In this document: piece by piece, positions 1 through 9,509 of the stretch | How the letters are laid out: each line of letters begins with the position of its first letter | Position numbering within the stretch: position 1 is the first letter of the stretch | NCBI RefSeq assembly: GCF_022347785.1 | Contig: NZ_JAKRGA010000001.1 | Span: 558,001 to 622,000, forward strand | Reading direction: 5' to 3' | Source: Psychrobium sp. MM17-31 | GTDB taxonomy: Bacteria; Pseudomonadota; Gammaproteobacteria; Enterobacterales; Psychrobiaceae | DNA length: 64,000 nt | Program-made: the position numbers and the translations under genes | The notes under the pieces: model-generated | What the model was told of the DNA's origin: nothing | The model's input: the letters and a program-made list of their open reading frames with translations, nothing else | Database searches by the model: none

Positions 1-1201
1 CTATAACGTAATGTTTGATGCCTACTGCCGCATCTTCGACCGTTTAGGCTTAAAATACCGCCCTGTATTAGCAGACAGCGGCAGCATCGGCGGCGCGTTA
101 TCTCACGAATTCCATGTATTAGCGGATTCTGGCGAAGATGCCATCGTATTCTCTGACGGCTCAGACTACGCTGCGAACATAGAAAAAGCCGAAGCATTAG
201 CGCCAGAAGGTGAGCGTGCAGCGCCATCTCAAGAGCTTGCAAAAGTAGATACGCCAAATGCTCGTTCTATCGAAGATGTTGCCAAACTATTAGATATCGA
301 CGCGACAACTACAGTGAAAACACTGCTCGTGAAAGGCGACAGCGAAGAAGCGCCAGTGATTGCATTAGTACTACGTGGCGATCACGAACTAAACGATGTT
401 AAAGCTGAGAAAGTTGACGGTGTTGCAGCGCCATTTGAATTTGCCACTGACGAGCAAGTGAAAGAAGCCGCTAAAGCAAGCCCAGGTTCTATTGGCCCTA
501 TTGGCTTAAACATTCCAGTATTTGTTGATCGTTCAGCTGCTCACTTAAGTGACTTTGTCTGTGGTGCCAACGAAAATGGCGTTCACTTTACTGGCGCTAA
601 CTGGGTTCGCGATGTTGCCTTAGAAGATGCGCAAATCGTTGATATCCGCAACGTTGAAGTTGGCGATCCTAGCCCATGTGGTCAAGGTAAACTAGACATC
701 GCTCGTGGTATCGAAGTAGGTCATATCTTCCAACTTGGCGACAAATACGCGCAAGCCATGGGCGCTGGTGTGTTAAACGAGCAAGGTAAACAGCAGATCC
801 TTAACATGGGTTGTTACGGCGTTGGTGTTTCACGTATTGTGGCTGCAGCAATCGAGCAAAACCACGACAAACACGGCATTATCTGGCCACAAGAAATTGC
901 TCCATTTAAAGTGGTTATTGTGCCAATGAACATGCACAAATCAGAAACGATTAGCGATGCAGCGCACAAGCTATACAGCGATTTACAAGGCGCTGGTATC
1001 GAAGTGTTATTTGACGATCGTAAAGAGCGCGCTGGTGTTATGTTTGCCGATATGGAATTAGTGGGTATTCCACATACTATCGTTATCGGTCAAAAGAGCT
1101 TAGACAACGGCGTGTTTGAATATAAATCACGTCGCGATGGCGAAAAGCAAGAAGTAGCGATTGGCGAAATCGTTGATTTCTTAAAGCAGCAACTTGCTTA
1201 A
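1..1201 (+). CDS. proS: Prolyl-tRNA synthetase, 3' part (5' end outside window)
   Basis: Charges tRNA-Pro with proline in the cytoplasm and removes mischarged alanine. The reading frame is open from the first codon in the window, so the ATG at 11 is internal. By comparison with the about 570-residue bacterial enzyme, roughly 175 N-terminal residues are missing. Visible parts, in order: class II motif 2 region ([14 protein letters not shown]), the inserted YbaK-like editing domain (about residues 60-210 of the fragment, with LLVKGD and [14 protein letters not shown]), class II motif 3 ([17 protein letters not shown]), then the HGTP anticodon-binding domain ending at [10 protein letters not shown]. 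The editing domain marks this as the bacterial-type ProS. It is followed by a hairpin terminator and converges on a minus-strand gene. Confidence 0.97.
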   Translation, partial: YNVMFDAYCRIFDRLGLKYRPVLADSGSIGGALSHEFHVLADSGEDAIVFSDGSDYAANIEKAEALAPEGERAAPSQELAKVDTPNARSIEDVAKLLDIDATTTVKTLLVKGDSEEAPVIALVLRGDHELNDVKAEKVDGVAAPFEFATDEQVKEAAKASPGSIGPIGLNIPVFVDRSAAHLSDFVCGANENGVHFTGANWVRDVALEDAQIVDIRNVEVGDPSPCGQGKLDIARGIEVGHIFQLGDKYAQAMGAGVLNEQGKQQILNMGCYGVGVSRIVAAAIEQNHDKHGIIWPQEIAPFKVVIVPMNMHKSETISDAAHKLYSDLQGAGIEVLFDDRKERAGVMFADMELVGIPHTIVIGQKSLDNGVFEYKSRRDGEKQEVAIGEIVDFLKQQLA

Positions 1202-1218
1202 TTAAGTCATAAACGAAC

Positions 1219-1246
1219 AAAAGGCAGCTACTGAGCTGCCTTTTTT
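1219..1246. terminator. Bidirectional intrinsic terminator between proS and the hydrolase gene
   Basis: Stem GGCAGCT (1223-1229) pairs with AGCTGCC (1234-1240) around a 4-base loop. A run of six T follows on the plus strand and TTTT on the minus strand. It can serve both convergent genes. Confidence 0.85.
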
Positions 1247-1258
1247 ATTTCCTCAACA

Positions 1259-1834
1259 CTATATTTTCTCGACACTTACTTCCCCAACACTTATTTCCTT
1301 AACATAGTGCCAATATGCAGCTTCATCAAACACCGACAATTGGCGATTCATAAATCCATGCGCTAACGGCAGCTGACGAGCAGAAACCATCTCTTTATTC
1401 GACACCTTTTCAATCACAGGTGCTAAATCAAAATGCGCTTCTTTGGCGGGAAAAACTATCGTTAGCGGCTTAAGCGGCACTAACCCCTGATAGTGGCGGA
1501 TCCGCCCCGGATAAAAACACAGAGCCTTTTCGACATGTGCAGCCGATGAGTCATTTGCTAATACACGCCAGATGGCGCTTGCTCCAGCGCTAAAACCAAT
1601 TAATCGACACGGCTCTGTTTGATTAACAAGTATTTGAGATAAAGACGCGATATAAGCGTCTAGGCCACCGTTGTCGATAAAACACTGATAGGCTTGTTCT
1701 TGACTGGCAAACTGATGTTCGATACCTAGATAAGGGTCGACAATTAATGTGTCAGCAGGTAACTGACAGTCTTGAATAAACTGAAGAAGAAATTGATTAC
1801 GGCCAAAAATGTCCGTAGCTATAATGGTGCGCAT
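1259..1834 (-). CDS. Small alpha/beta hydrolase, dienelactone-hydrolase-like
   Basis: 191-residue cytoplasmic protein with no signal peptide. It has the nucleophile elbow G-F-S-A-G with Ser82, a later FPAKEAHFD segment where the catalytic acid would sit, and AHGF with His159. That gives the Ser/Asp/His order of the dienelactone hydrolase family at a rather short length. Substrate unknown; the fold call is from motifs only. It lies 39 bases downstream of an AraC-type regulator on the same strand and is probably cotranscribed with it. ATG start. Confidence 0.6.
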   Translation of the reverse strand: MRTIIATDIFGRNQFLLQFIQDCQLPADTLIVDPYLGIEHQFASQEQAYQCFIDNGGLDAYIASLSQILVNQTEPCRLIGFSAGASAIWRVLANDSSAAHVEKALCFYPGRIRHYQGLVPLKPLTIVFPAKEAHFDLAPVIEKVSNKEMVSARQLPLAHGFMNRQLSVFDEAAYWHYVKEISVGEVSVEKI

Positions 1835-1873
1835 AATGAGAACTCACAAAAATCGATTATACCGCGAATGTTG

Positions 1874-2590
1874 TTATTTATGCGCTTGTTTTTGCATTAA
1901 TTTAAATGCCTTAGGTGTAAAGCCAAAACACTCTTTAAACGTACGGCTGTAATGTGCGCTGTCGGCGAACCCGTAATCATGCGCGACGATTGTTATCGAG
2001 TTCGAAAGCAATAGATCATCGATAGACGCCATTAGCTTTAACCACAGTTGATAACGTCGATAACTGATGGCCATTTGTGCTTTAAACAAATGTAAAAAGC
2101 GCGATGGTGACAAACCAACTTGCTCTGCAATTTCACTAGCGCTCGTGACTTGCAATGACTTTTCCTCAAGTAATCTCATCGCCTGCTCAATTCTTGGCTC
2201 CATCGTCACCACAGAGCAGGAATCGCAATAATGCTGGATAATATTTTCGATTAAGGTAAGCAAAGAGCGATTCATTTCATTATGCGGGCTAAAAAGTGAC
2301 GCGATCGTGATACAACAAGCTTCTAGTGAAGAATCGTCAGTGCGACATCGCAACCATCGTGCAAATGATGATGCTGGATTGATTAGCAAAATAACAACGT
2401 CAGACGTTGCTGTTAAACGGTGCTCCTGCATCACTGGCAAGATGTGATACATATCCTTAATAACTTGCTTATCAACTTCAAAGGCTTCGTCTAAACGAAT
2501 AGTAAGTTGAATCGCATAATGGCGATGGCTCCTGTTGTCATTAACACTGCCCTTGATTAACGCACACTGAGAATTACGCGCAAAAAACAT
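1874..2590 (-). CDS. AraC-family transcriptional regulator
   Basis: 238 residues. The N-terminal about 125 residues look like a cupin-type sensing domain without recognisable ligand residues. The C-terminal about 100 residues are the AraC double helix-turn-helix: first helix pair around ASEIAEQVGLSPSRFLHLFKAQ, second ending in the conserved DSAHYSRTFKECFGFTPKAF. It is transcribed away from the patatin gene (123-base divergent gap) and towards the hydrolase. It probably controls one or both, but no operator could be identified by eye. Inducer unknown. Confidence 0.85.
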   Translation of the reverse strand: MFFARNSQCALIKGSVNDNRSHRHYAIQLTIRLDEAFEVDKQVIKDMYHILPVMQEHRLTATSDVVILLINPASSFARWLRCRTDDSSLEACCITIASLFSPHNEMNRSLLTLIENIIQHYCDSCSVVTMEPRIEQAMRLLEEKSLQVTSASEIAEQVGLSPSRFLHLFKAQMAISYRRYQLWLKLMASIDDLLLSNSITIVAHDYGFADSAHYSRTFKECFGFTPKAFKLMQKQAHK

Positions 2591-2713
2591 CGATTAAAGC
2601 CTTTCTTTTAACCTTTCACTATTAAAACTGGTTTAACACAATAAATCATTATCTCTATAGATTATTTTTTGATATCTTCAAAGATAACTCGCTGATTTTG
2701 GAAAATTATTATC

Positions 2714-3922
2714 ATGAACGCCGCCCATAAATCTCTACACAACAGCAAGCACAAAATAGGCTTATTGCTCAGTGGCGGCGGCGCGCGCGGTGCCTATCAA
2801 GTTGGGGTGTTAAAAGCGATTGCCACCTTTTATCCTCGTAACCACAGCATCCCCTTTCCCGTTTTATGCGGCACATCCGCAGGCGCCATTAACAGCACGG
2901 CATTAGGTTGTTACGCGTCTAGTTTTCACCTTGGGGTCAAGAAACTCGATTGGATTTGGCGCAATATGCGCACTCATCACATTTATCGTAGTGACTTGGG
3001 ACGGGTGTCTCATCACATGTTTAATAATGTCACCAAATGGATGCGTAGTGATTTATATCGCAACAGGCCAACGTCCCTGTTGGACAATTCACCACTGCGA
3101 GAGCTAATTAATCAAATGGTGCCCTTTGAGCGTCTTGAACGTAACATTGCCAATGGTTATCTGCATGCGCTTGCAGTGACAGCATCGAGTTACGAAACCG
3201 GAAATTCGGTGTCATTTTACCAAGGACACCCTTCGATAGAAGACTGGAAACGCTCTAAACGCGAAAGCTTACGCGGTGTGCTGCACGCCGATCACCTAAT
3301 GGCGTCATCAGCACTGCCGTTGGTTTTTCCAGCCATTGAGGTAAGGCAATCATTCTACGGTGATGGCTCTATCCACCAGCTATCTCCTTTGAGTCCGCCG
3401 ATTCATTTAGGTGCTGAGAAAATTCTTTGTATTGGTTTAGATTCGCCACATGATAAGCCAGCTCACGGTATGATGCGTCATCCGAGCGCCTCTTCCATCG
3501 CTGGTCATCTACTCGATAGTGTGTTTAGTGATACGCTGGATTCAGATATCGAACGTGCACAGCGAGTTAATGCAACGTTGGAACTAATTCCGAAAGAAAA
3601 ATTAGAACAACATGATTTACGCCGCATAGATACGTTTTTAATCAATCCAAGTATCGATATCAATAAAATCGCCCATCGCCACTTTGACGAGGTTCCTTGG
3701 GCCATTCGCAGGTTAATGGCAACAATTGGCGTGACTAGACAAAGTGAATCGAGTTTAATCAGCTACTTATTATTCGAAAAGGATTACTGCAAAGAACTTA
3801 TTGAAGCAGGTTTTAATGATGGCATGGCGCAAGCTAAAGAGCTGAAAGAATTTTTAGATATCAGTGATGTAAAAGTGCGCGCTAAACACGCACAATATGA
3901 CGAGCTTGCCAATCAACATTAG
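2714..3922 (+). CDS. Patatin-like phospholipase
   Basis: 402-residue lipid acyl hydrolase of the patatin family. The oxyanion-hole loop GGGARGAYQVGVLKA (about residues 21-35), the nucleophile elbow G-T-S-A-G with Ser55, and the catalytic Asp217 in YGDGS form the Ser-Asp dyad. No signal peptide or beta-barrel domain follows, so it is probably cytoplasmic or peripheral on the inner membrane. Patatin homologues hydrolyse phospholipids or acylglycerols; the real substrate cannot be read here. Its TAG stop shares two bases with the stop codon of the convergent antiporter gene. Confidence 0.85.
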   Translation: MNAAHKSLHNSKHKIGLLLSGGGARGAYQVGVLKAIATFYPRNHSIPFPVLCGTSAGAINSTALGCYASSFHLGVKKLDWIWRNMRTHHIYRSDLGRVSHHMFNNVTKWMRSDLYRNRPTSLLDNSPLRELINQMVPFERLERNIANGYLHALAVTASSYETGNSVSFYQGHPSIEDWKRSKRESLRGVLHADHLMASSALPLVFPAIEVRQSFYGDGSIHQLSPLSPPIHLGAEKILCIGLDSPHDKPAHGMMRHPSASSIAGHLLDSVFSDTLDSDIERAQRVNATLELIPKEKLEQHDLRRIDTFLINPSIDINKIAHRHFDEVPWAIRRLMATIGVTRQSESSLISYLLFEKDYCKELIEAGFNDGMAQAKELKEFLDISDVKVRAKHAQYDELANQH

Positions 3923-5865
3923 CCACCGTTAAGTAAATAGCGCTCTGCCCGCTCCACGCGGCGTGGCTTGCCACACAAAATGAGCACATCATCCTCAGCA
4001 ATAACAAAGTTATGCTCGGGTTCGCTGATCTCTTGGTGATTGCGACGAATACCCCGCAATGTAATGCGCAAGCGCTCTAGCGGCAGCTCACCAATGCTAT
4101 TACCAATAACATGGGCGTCAAATGGTAAAGCCACAGCATGGAGCTGCTCTAAATCCAGCTCCATACTATGGGAAGACTCATCACCGTGGAAATAACCATG
4201 CATAAACTTGTACTGATTTTTACGTTCAATTTGAATGCGCTTAAGTACTCGGCTCATGGGTACACCAGATAAGAACAATACTTGCGACACTAACATTAAA
4301 CTGCCCTCCAAGGCTTCTGGCACCACTGTTTGTGCCCCAGCCTCTTTAAGCTTTGCCATATCGGTATCATCTCGCGTTCTGATCATTACTTTAATGTCTT
4401 GCCCCATTTCCTTACAGGCGCTAAGAACCTGCATTACGGAATGATTATCATCGAAAGTTATAACAACAAGTTTTGCTTTGTCGACATGACAACTCTTTAG
4501 AATATCGCGATGACGACTGTCACCAAAGAGCACGTTTTCACCACCTACTAAGGCTTCTTGAATACGAACAGGATCTTGATCCATCGCGATATAAGATATG
4601 GCTTCTTTTTTAAGGAAACGAGCAATGGTTTGTCCTACGCGACCAAAGCCACAGATTACCACGTGATCTTTCATTAACTCACACGTTGTTGGGATAGGCA
4701 GCGGCTGCTCGAGCAACGTTTGTGACTTGATAAGTTTCTTAGCTAGTTTATCTGCTCGATGCATCAAGATTGGCGTTAATGCCATGCTCAGAACACCAAG
4801 CGCAATAATAAAGGAAACGGTGCTATCCGACAGCAAACTATTCTTCTGCGCTAGCGCAAGCACCACAAAACCAAATTCGCCAACTTGTGCCAAATAAATA
4901 CCGCTCTTTAACGCACTGCGACGCTTGGCGCGCCGATTGAGGTAAAACGCCGTGATAATGAGCGATTTTGTCAGAATCAATAAGGGTAAGCACAACAACA
5001 ATAACGGCCACTGCTGAGCCACTAAGGATAAATTGAGCATCATACCGATGGACACGAAAAATAGTCCCATCAAGATATCTTTAAAAGGTCTAATATCCGC
5101 ATCGAGTTGATGACGATACTTACTTTCACCAAGCATCATCCCTGATAGAAATGCGCCGAGAGCAGCAGATAATCCCAATGAATAAGTCAGTGCTCCCGTT
5201 AACACCACAACCATTATCGCCGTTAATACAAACAATTCATCTGAGCGCGCCCTAGCGATTTCATCAAACAGTTTAGGCAGTATTAACTTACCGGCGAGAA
5301 AAATAATGACGAAAGCCCCAACCCCTTTACCGAGAGCGAGTAACAGAGATAAGCCAAAGTCAGAATCGGTACCGAGCATGGGAATCAAAATAAGAATAGG
5401 CACCACCGCGATATCTTGAAATAGCAATACCGATATCGCCATCTGTCCACTGCCGCTGTTAGTCTGGCGCATTTCTGATAGTTGCTTTATCACAATCGCC
5501 GTCGAAGACAACGCAACAACAGCGCCAACAATTAGCGCTTGCTCTAGATCTAAACCAACTAAGAGACACACGGCGGCTATCACCCCCGTGGTCACTGAGA
5601 GTTGCGCGCTGCCCAAACCAAATACTAAGCCTTTCATCGACATCAATTTAGGTAGTGAAAACTCAAGACCAAGAGAAAACAACAAGAAAACGACGCCAAG
5701 CTCCGCCAGAAAGTGCATTTGCTCGGAATCCGCTAACAGCTCAAACACGCTAGGGCCAACTAAAATGCCTGTCACCAAATAGCCCAAAACAGGTGGGATC
5801 CTCATGCGCCTAAAGACCAGCAACACTAAAATAACCAACAGTAATGAGATCAATACAGACAGCAT
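3919..5865 (-). CDS. Monovalent cation:proton antiporter-2 (Kef-type) with RCK domains
   Basis: Inner-membrane cation/H+ exchanger. The first about 380 residues hold a dozen hydrophobic segments of the Na_H_Exchanger fold (opening LGYLVTGILVGPS, then LGVVFLLFSLGLEFS). A cytoplasmic TrkA-N/RCK nucleotide-binding domain (VVICGFGRVGQTIA) and a C-terminal RCK_C domain (FVIAEDDVLILCG) follow. This is the KefB/KefC/YbaL layout, usually K+ efflux gated by nucleotide or thiol ligands; the exact ion is not known here. Start: the frame can be extended to a TTG at 5922, but the ATG at 5865 begins right at the first membrane helix with an AAGGA upstream, giving 648 residues. Confidence 0.88.
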   Translation of the reverse strand: MLSVLISLLLVILVLLVFRRMRIPPVLGYLVTGILVGPSVFELLADSEQMHFLAELGVVFLLFSLGLEFSLPKLMSMKGLVFGLGSAQLSVTTGVIAAVCLLVGLDLEQALIVGAVVALSSTAIVIKQLSEMRQTNSGSGQMAISVLLFQDIAVVPILILIPMLGTDSDFGLSLLLALGKGVGAFVIIFLAGKLILPKLFDEIARARSDELFVLTAIMVVVLTGALTYSLGLSAALGAFLSGMMLGESKYRHQLDADIRPFKDILMGLFFVSIGMMLNLSLVAQQWPLLLLCLPLLILTKSLIITAFYLNRRAKRRSALKSGIYLAQVGEFGFVVLALAQKNSLLSDSTVSFIIALGVLSMALTPILMHRADKLAKKLIKSQTLLEQPLPIPTTCELMKDHVVICGFGRVGQTIARFLKKEAISYIAMDQDPVRIQEALVGGENVLFGDSRHRDILKSCHVDKAKLVVITFDDNHSVMQVLSACKEMGQDIKVMIRTRDDTDMAKLKEAGAQTVVPEALEGSLMLVSQVLFLSGVPMSRVLKRIQIERKNQYKFMHGYFHGDESSHSMELDLEQLHAVALPFDAHVIGNSIGELPLERLRITLRGIRRNHQEISEPEHNFVIAEDDVLILCGKPRRVERAERYLLNGG

Positions 5866-5972
5866 AGACGATGGGATCCTTGTGGCATTTCCTAAACAAT
5901 GTCTTCTACTGTAGCGCAACAAGTGGCTATTTTAAAAGCACTCTTTAGTGGGATAACAAATTTGATCCTTTT

Positions 5973-5988
5973 TGGCACACCCTTTGCT
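5973..5988 (+). promoter_or_regulatory. Sigma-54 (RpoN) promoter for the diguanylate cyclase gene
   Basis: TGGCAC (5973-5978), five bases, TTGCT (5984-5988). This matches the -24/-12 consensus TGGCAC-N5-TTGCW with correct GG-N10-GC spacing. Transcription would start near 6000, leaving a leader of about 90 bases before the ATG at 6091. No enhancer-binding site was identified. Confidence 0.7.
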
Positions 5989-6090
5989 TTGTTACTAGTA
6001 AATAACGCTGTGTCAATTTTTTGAACAGCACGAGAAAGTTTCCGAGCAAGGATGTAGTGCCGGTTATCACACAATAGAGTGAGAATTAAA

Positions 6091-6999
6091 ATGCAACGTC
6101 TAAACTTAACTATCAATGAACTAGAGAGCATTGAATTTACTTCAATCGCCAAAGAATTCAGTGACAACGCCAATGCGCCAGTACGCAGAGCGTTAGATAA
6201 ACTTGATTTTTTACAAAAACTTAGTGTTGCTATCGAACTTCAACCACTATTAGCAATATACGCTAGAGAAGTGAGTATGCGCCTGCAAATCACAGGCCTT
6301 GAGTTTGAATATCAAGATCAAGTATTTCAGCCTAAATACTCACAAGGTAGTTGTTGTGTATTGAGTAGCCAATTGTTTCTACACGACAAATCGTTAGGCA
6401 CAATGCGCTACTTATCAACTAAACCGTTGGCACAGCCGCAGCGGCAGTTAATTGCCTCTTTAGAGCAGCAATTATTGCAACCGTTAAACAATGTACTTAT
6501 TTTCGAGCACAACCGTCGTTTAAGCCTACGTGATCATTTAACTGGTTTAGGTAATCGCAGCTATTTCGATGAGACGCTAAGCTCAATGAAGGCGACTGCA
6601 CAGCGCGAAGATCGTCCGTTTAGTCTGTTGATGTTAGATCTCGATAACTTTAAGCAGGTCAATGATCAACACGGCCATGCTGAAGGCGATGCGGTACTTA
6701 AGCAGTTTGCGAAGATTTTACGCGAAGCATTACGCTCGAATGATTATGTGTTTAGGTTTGGTGGTGACGAGTTTGTATTATTACTCGCCCATAGTGATTC
6801 GTTAAACCCGGGGTTAGTTGCGCAACGCATTATCGATAATGTGTGTAACGATGCGCTCTTAAACGGTCATCATGTAACAACCTCTATCGGTTTTACTAAT
6901 TGGCAGCAAGGTGACTGCAGCGCCTCAATGGTTGAGCGTGCAGACAAGGCTTTATATCAAGCTAAAGGCGACGGTAAAAACAACTACCGCAGCCTATGA
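6091..6999 (+). CDS. Diguanylate cyclase (GGDEF domain)
   Basis: Makes cyclic di-GMP from two GTP. 302 residues from the ATG at 6091. A GTG four codons upstream is possible, but GAGTGAG sits at ribosome-binding distance from the ATG. The first about 145 residues are a soluble domain of no recognised family, with no membrane helix. The GGDEF domain follows: DHLTGLGNR entry, DLDNFKQVND metal/nucleotide segment, intact GGDEF at about 224-228, and an RSND inhibitory I-site exactly five residues upstream (about 215-218). It should therefore be active and feedback-inhibited. A sigma-54 promoter precedes it, and a terminator whose loop holds the tilS stop codon follows. Confidence 0.9.
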   Translation: MQRLNLTINELESIEFTSIAKEFSDNANAPVRRALDKLDFLQKLSVAIELQPLLAIYAREVSMRLQITGLEFEYQDQVFQPKYSQGSCCVLSSQLFLHDKSLGTMRYLSTKPLAQPQRQLIASLEQQLLQPLNNVLIFEHNRRLSLRDHLTGLGNRSYFDETLSSMKATAQREDRPFSLLMLDLDNFKQVNDQHGHAEGDAVLKQFAKILREALRSNDYVFRFGGDEFVLLLAHSDSLNPGLVAQRIIDNVCNDALLNGHHVTTSIGFTNWQQGDCSASMVERADKALYQAKGDGKNNYRSL

Positions 7000-7029
7000 T
7001 GTAAACCTTTAAATTCAGGTCTTAATACT

Positions 7030-7065
7030 AAATGGCAAAGACGATTAACCGCGTCTTTGCCATTT
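7030..7065 (+). terminator. Terminator of the diguanylate cyclase gene, overlapping the tilS 3' end
   Basis: A 14-base stem AAATGGCAAAGACG (7030-7043) pairs with 7052-7065 around an 8-base loop, with a T-rich tail only on the plus strand. The loop contains the tilS stop (7045-7047) and one arm encodes the last TilS residues. Confidence 0.75.
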
Positions 7066-8367
7066 TATGTTTATAGCATCATCATCTTCAACAGCACACC
7101 AATCTTTTTCAACCCAATAACCAATCGCCGCGACTAATTCACCATCAGCGCACAAACAAGGTACTAGCCCTCGTTCCCAGGGGGGCACCCTATGCTCTTG
7201 CCACAGTTTTTTTAACGTTCTGCGCTTATCTCGAGTGCTCGGCCACGATTTTATTGATCCAGCCAAGCCGTATTCAATAGTGACTTTGCAATGTTGATTT
7301 GGCTGCTTAATAGCAATATCACCTTCGTTATCATTTAACATGACTTTCCCAAGCGGCGTCGTGATAACGTCTGACTGATTAATATCTTTGATCGCTATGG
7401 TGGCAGGCATTTCTTCATTAGTTGTCTCCACGATATATAAGCGCTGCTGAAAACGCCTAATAACAGCTTCGCCTAATTCTATTTTTACCTGAGCATCGTC
7501 TTTGCTTTGTGTTTGCTTGATAAGCTGAGCGAGTTGTTTTTGTGACGGTAAACTGACACTGTTTATTCGCAGCCAATAACGCATAAGGTTATTGCGCCTT
7601 GCTGGCGAGAGTTCATCAAGTAGTGAAAGCGCTAGCTGCTGATTAGAACAGTCCTGACGCGCTAAATCACTACTTGCCACTTCATCAGCAAGCTCCATTT
7701 GCTCTTGGCATAATTGTGCTGTGCGTGCGACATTACGGCTAAATGACGGCCAACGCTGATTGAGCTCTTTTATAACGCTGTGACGCAGATAATTACGATC
7801 AAATTGCTCGTCAGTGTTACTTTCGTCTTCCACCCATTCAAGCTTATTTTGCGCAGCCCAGGCTTCAATGTCAGCTTGCGAAATATCGAGTAATGGTCTG
7901 GCGTGTAAGCCATCACTAAAAGGCGTGTCAGGCATCATACCTGCAAGGCCCAATACGCCGCTGCCACGCTTTAACGCTAATAATAACGTCTCTGCTTGAT
8001 CGTCAAGGTGCTGCGCCGTGACTAAAACGCAATCACTATTTACATGCGACGATAAAGCGTTATAGCGCAAACGCCTTGCCTCACCTTCAATCCCTAATTT
8101 ACCCGAAGTCACTTGAACCTTTTCAGCGCGAAAGCTAACGCCATAGTCTTTGCATAGAGAGTGACAAAACAGCTGCCAATCATCAGCTTGTTGGCTAAGA
8201 CTGTGATTTACATGCACCGCCTTTAAGTTGCGCAGTGGAATATCAGATTTAACCAATAAATCCAGTAATACAACAGAATCTATGCCACCACTTAAACCAA
8301 TCACGAACTGCTTGTTCGCGAGCTGATGGGTTGCAATAAATTGATTAACCTTAGCAATGAGGTTCAT
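7045..8367 (-). CDS. tilS: tRNA(Ile)-lysidine synthetase
   Basis: Attaches lysine to C34 of the CAU-anticodon tRNA-Ile, switching it from Met to Ile decoding; essential in most bacteria. 440 residues, near the usual length (E. coli 432). The N-terminal PP-loop ATPase has SGGIDS at residues 26-31, then HVNHSLS and the AQHLDDQAETLLLALKRGSG segment typical of TilS. A middle substrate-binding domain and a C-terminal TilS_C domain (KSWPSTRDKRRTLKKLWQEHRVPPWERG) follow. It is last in the long minus-strand block after accA, but a strong terminator separates them, so it probably has its own promoter. Confidence 0.96.
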   Translation of the reverse strand: MNLIAKVNQFIATHQLANKQFVIGLSGGIDSVVLLDLLVKSDIPLRNLKAVHVNHSLSQQADDWQLFCHSLCKDYGVSFRAEKVQVTSGKLGIEGEARRLRYNALSSHVNSDCVLVTAQHLDDQAETLLLALKRGSGVLGLAGMMPDTPFSDGLHARPLLDISQADIEAWAAQNKLEWVEDESNTDEQFDRNYLRHSVIKELNQRWPSFSRNVARTAQLCQEQMELADEVASSDLARQDCSNQQLALSLLDELSPARRNNLMRYWLRINSVSLPSQKQLAQLIKQTQSKDDAQVKIELGEAVIRRFQQRLYIVETTNEEMPATIAIKDINQSDVITTPLGKVMLNDNEGDIAIKQPNQHCKVTIEYGLAGSIKSWPSTRDKRRTLKKLWQEHRVPPWERGLVPCLCADGELVAAIGYWVEKDWCAVEDDDAINIKWQRRG

Positions 8368-8423
8368 AGCGCTCTAACGGAAATAAAAAGTTATTAGGAG
8401 TATATATCACTCCCCAAAAAACA

Positions 8424-8456
8424 AAAACGCCGTTAAAGTTTCCTTTAACGGCGTTT
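8424..8456. terminator. Intrinsic terminator after accA
   Basis: A 15-base perfect stem AAAACGCCGTTAAAG (8424-8438) pairs with 8442-8456 around a TTT-type loop. On the minus strand a long T-rich tail follows. It ends the accA transcript ahead of tilS. Confidence 0.85.
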
Positions 8457-8473
8457 TACGTCAGTAATTACTA

Positions 8474-9430
8474 TTATGCGTAACCGAACGACATTAAGCG
8501 CTTGTAACGGTTATCAAGCATAGTATCTAGATCTAATGCTTTTAGAACAGCGATTTGATCAACAAGCGTTGTTTTGATGTTATTAGCCATTGCATCGAAA
8601 TCGCGATGTGCGCCGCCTAATGGCTCTTCGATGATGTTATCGATTAAATCTAAATCTAATAAACGATCTGAAGTAATACCCATAGCTTCAGCCGCTAGTG
8701 ATGCTTTTTCAGCACTCTTCCACAAAATTGAAGCACAACCTTCTGGAGAAATTACTGAATAGGTACTGTATTGCAGCATGTTAACCGTATCACCAACACC
8801 GATAGCCAATGCGCCACCAGAACCACCTTCGCCGATAACGGTACAAACTACAGGTACCTTAAGACCAGCCATCACTTTTAAGTTACGTGCGATAGCTTCT
8901 GATTGTCCGCGCTCTTCAGCACCAACACCTGGGTAAGCTCCCGGAGTATCAATTAGTGTAACGATAGGCATGTTAAAACGTTCTGCCATTTCCATTAAAC
9001 GCAAGGCTTTGCGGTAACCTTCTGGACGCGGCATACCAAAGTTACGCTTTACTTTCTCTTTAGTGCTGCGGCCTTTTTGATGGCCAATGACCATCACAGG
9101 CATACCATTTAAACGAGCTGTACCGCCGATAATCGCTTTGTCATCAGCATAGGCACGATCACCACAGATTTCATCGAAGTCTTCAAAAACGCGCTCAATG
9201 TAATCATAAGTATATGGACGCTCTGGATGACGAGCGATTTGGCTTACTTGCCACGGACCTAGATCTGAGAAAATCTTTTGCGCCATTGAAACACTTTTTT
9301 CTTCTAGTGTTGCAATCTCTTGGGCTAAATCGATGTTAAGTGAACTATTGCTGCTTACGTTACGCAATTCATCAATTTGCGCGTGTAGTTCGGCAATTGG
9401 TTTTTCAAACTCTAAAAAATTCTGACTCAT
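8474..9430 (-). CDS. accA: Acetyl-CoA carboxylase carboxyltransferase, alpha subunit
   Basis: With AccD it forms the carboxyltransferase that moves carboxyl from biotin-AccB to acetyl-CoA, giving malonyl-CoA for fatty acid synthesis. 318 residues (E. coli 319). It opens with [18 protein letters not shown], carries the crotonase-like core with [11 protein letters not shown] and [19 protein letters not shown], then [15 protein letters not shown], the oxyanion/CoA-binding region. The dnaE-accA order is the enteric one, but the two are separated here by 352 bases holding a repeat element, so accA may need its own promoter. Confidence 0.97.
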   Translation of the reverse strand: MSQNFLEFEKPIAELHAQIDELRNVSSNSSLNIDLAQEIATLEEKSVSMAQKIFSDLGPWQVSQIARHPERPYTYDYIERVFEDFDEICGDRAYADDKAIIGGTARLNGMPVMVIGHQKGRSTKEKVKRNFGMPRPEGYRKALRLMEMAERFNMPIVTLIDTPGAYPGVGAEERGQSEAIARNLKVMAGLKVPVVCTVIGEGGSGGALAIGVGDTVNMLQYSTYSVISPEGCASILWKSAEKASLAAEAMGITSDRLLDLDLIDNIIEEPLGGAHRDFDAMANNIKTTLVDQIAVLKALDLDTMLDNRYKRLMSFGYA

Positions 9431-9509
9431 TAACTCATCTCTATTAAATTGTGGTGTTCGCCCAGATACAATCCTAGTGGATTATAGCCCAAACGACTAA
9501 AATATCTCA

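Noticed and set aside
5866-5922. N-terminal extension of the cation antiporter to a TTG
   Set aside because: The extra residues are polar and not part of the membrane fold; the ATG at 5865 starts at the first helix.
5892-6173. Open frame on the minus strand across the antiporter-cyclase gap
   Set aside because: It covers the sigma-54 promoter and the start of the cyclase gene, has no family features and no ribosome-binding site; antisense shadow.
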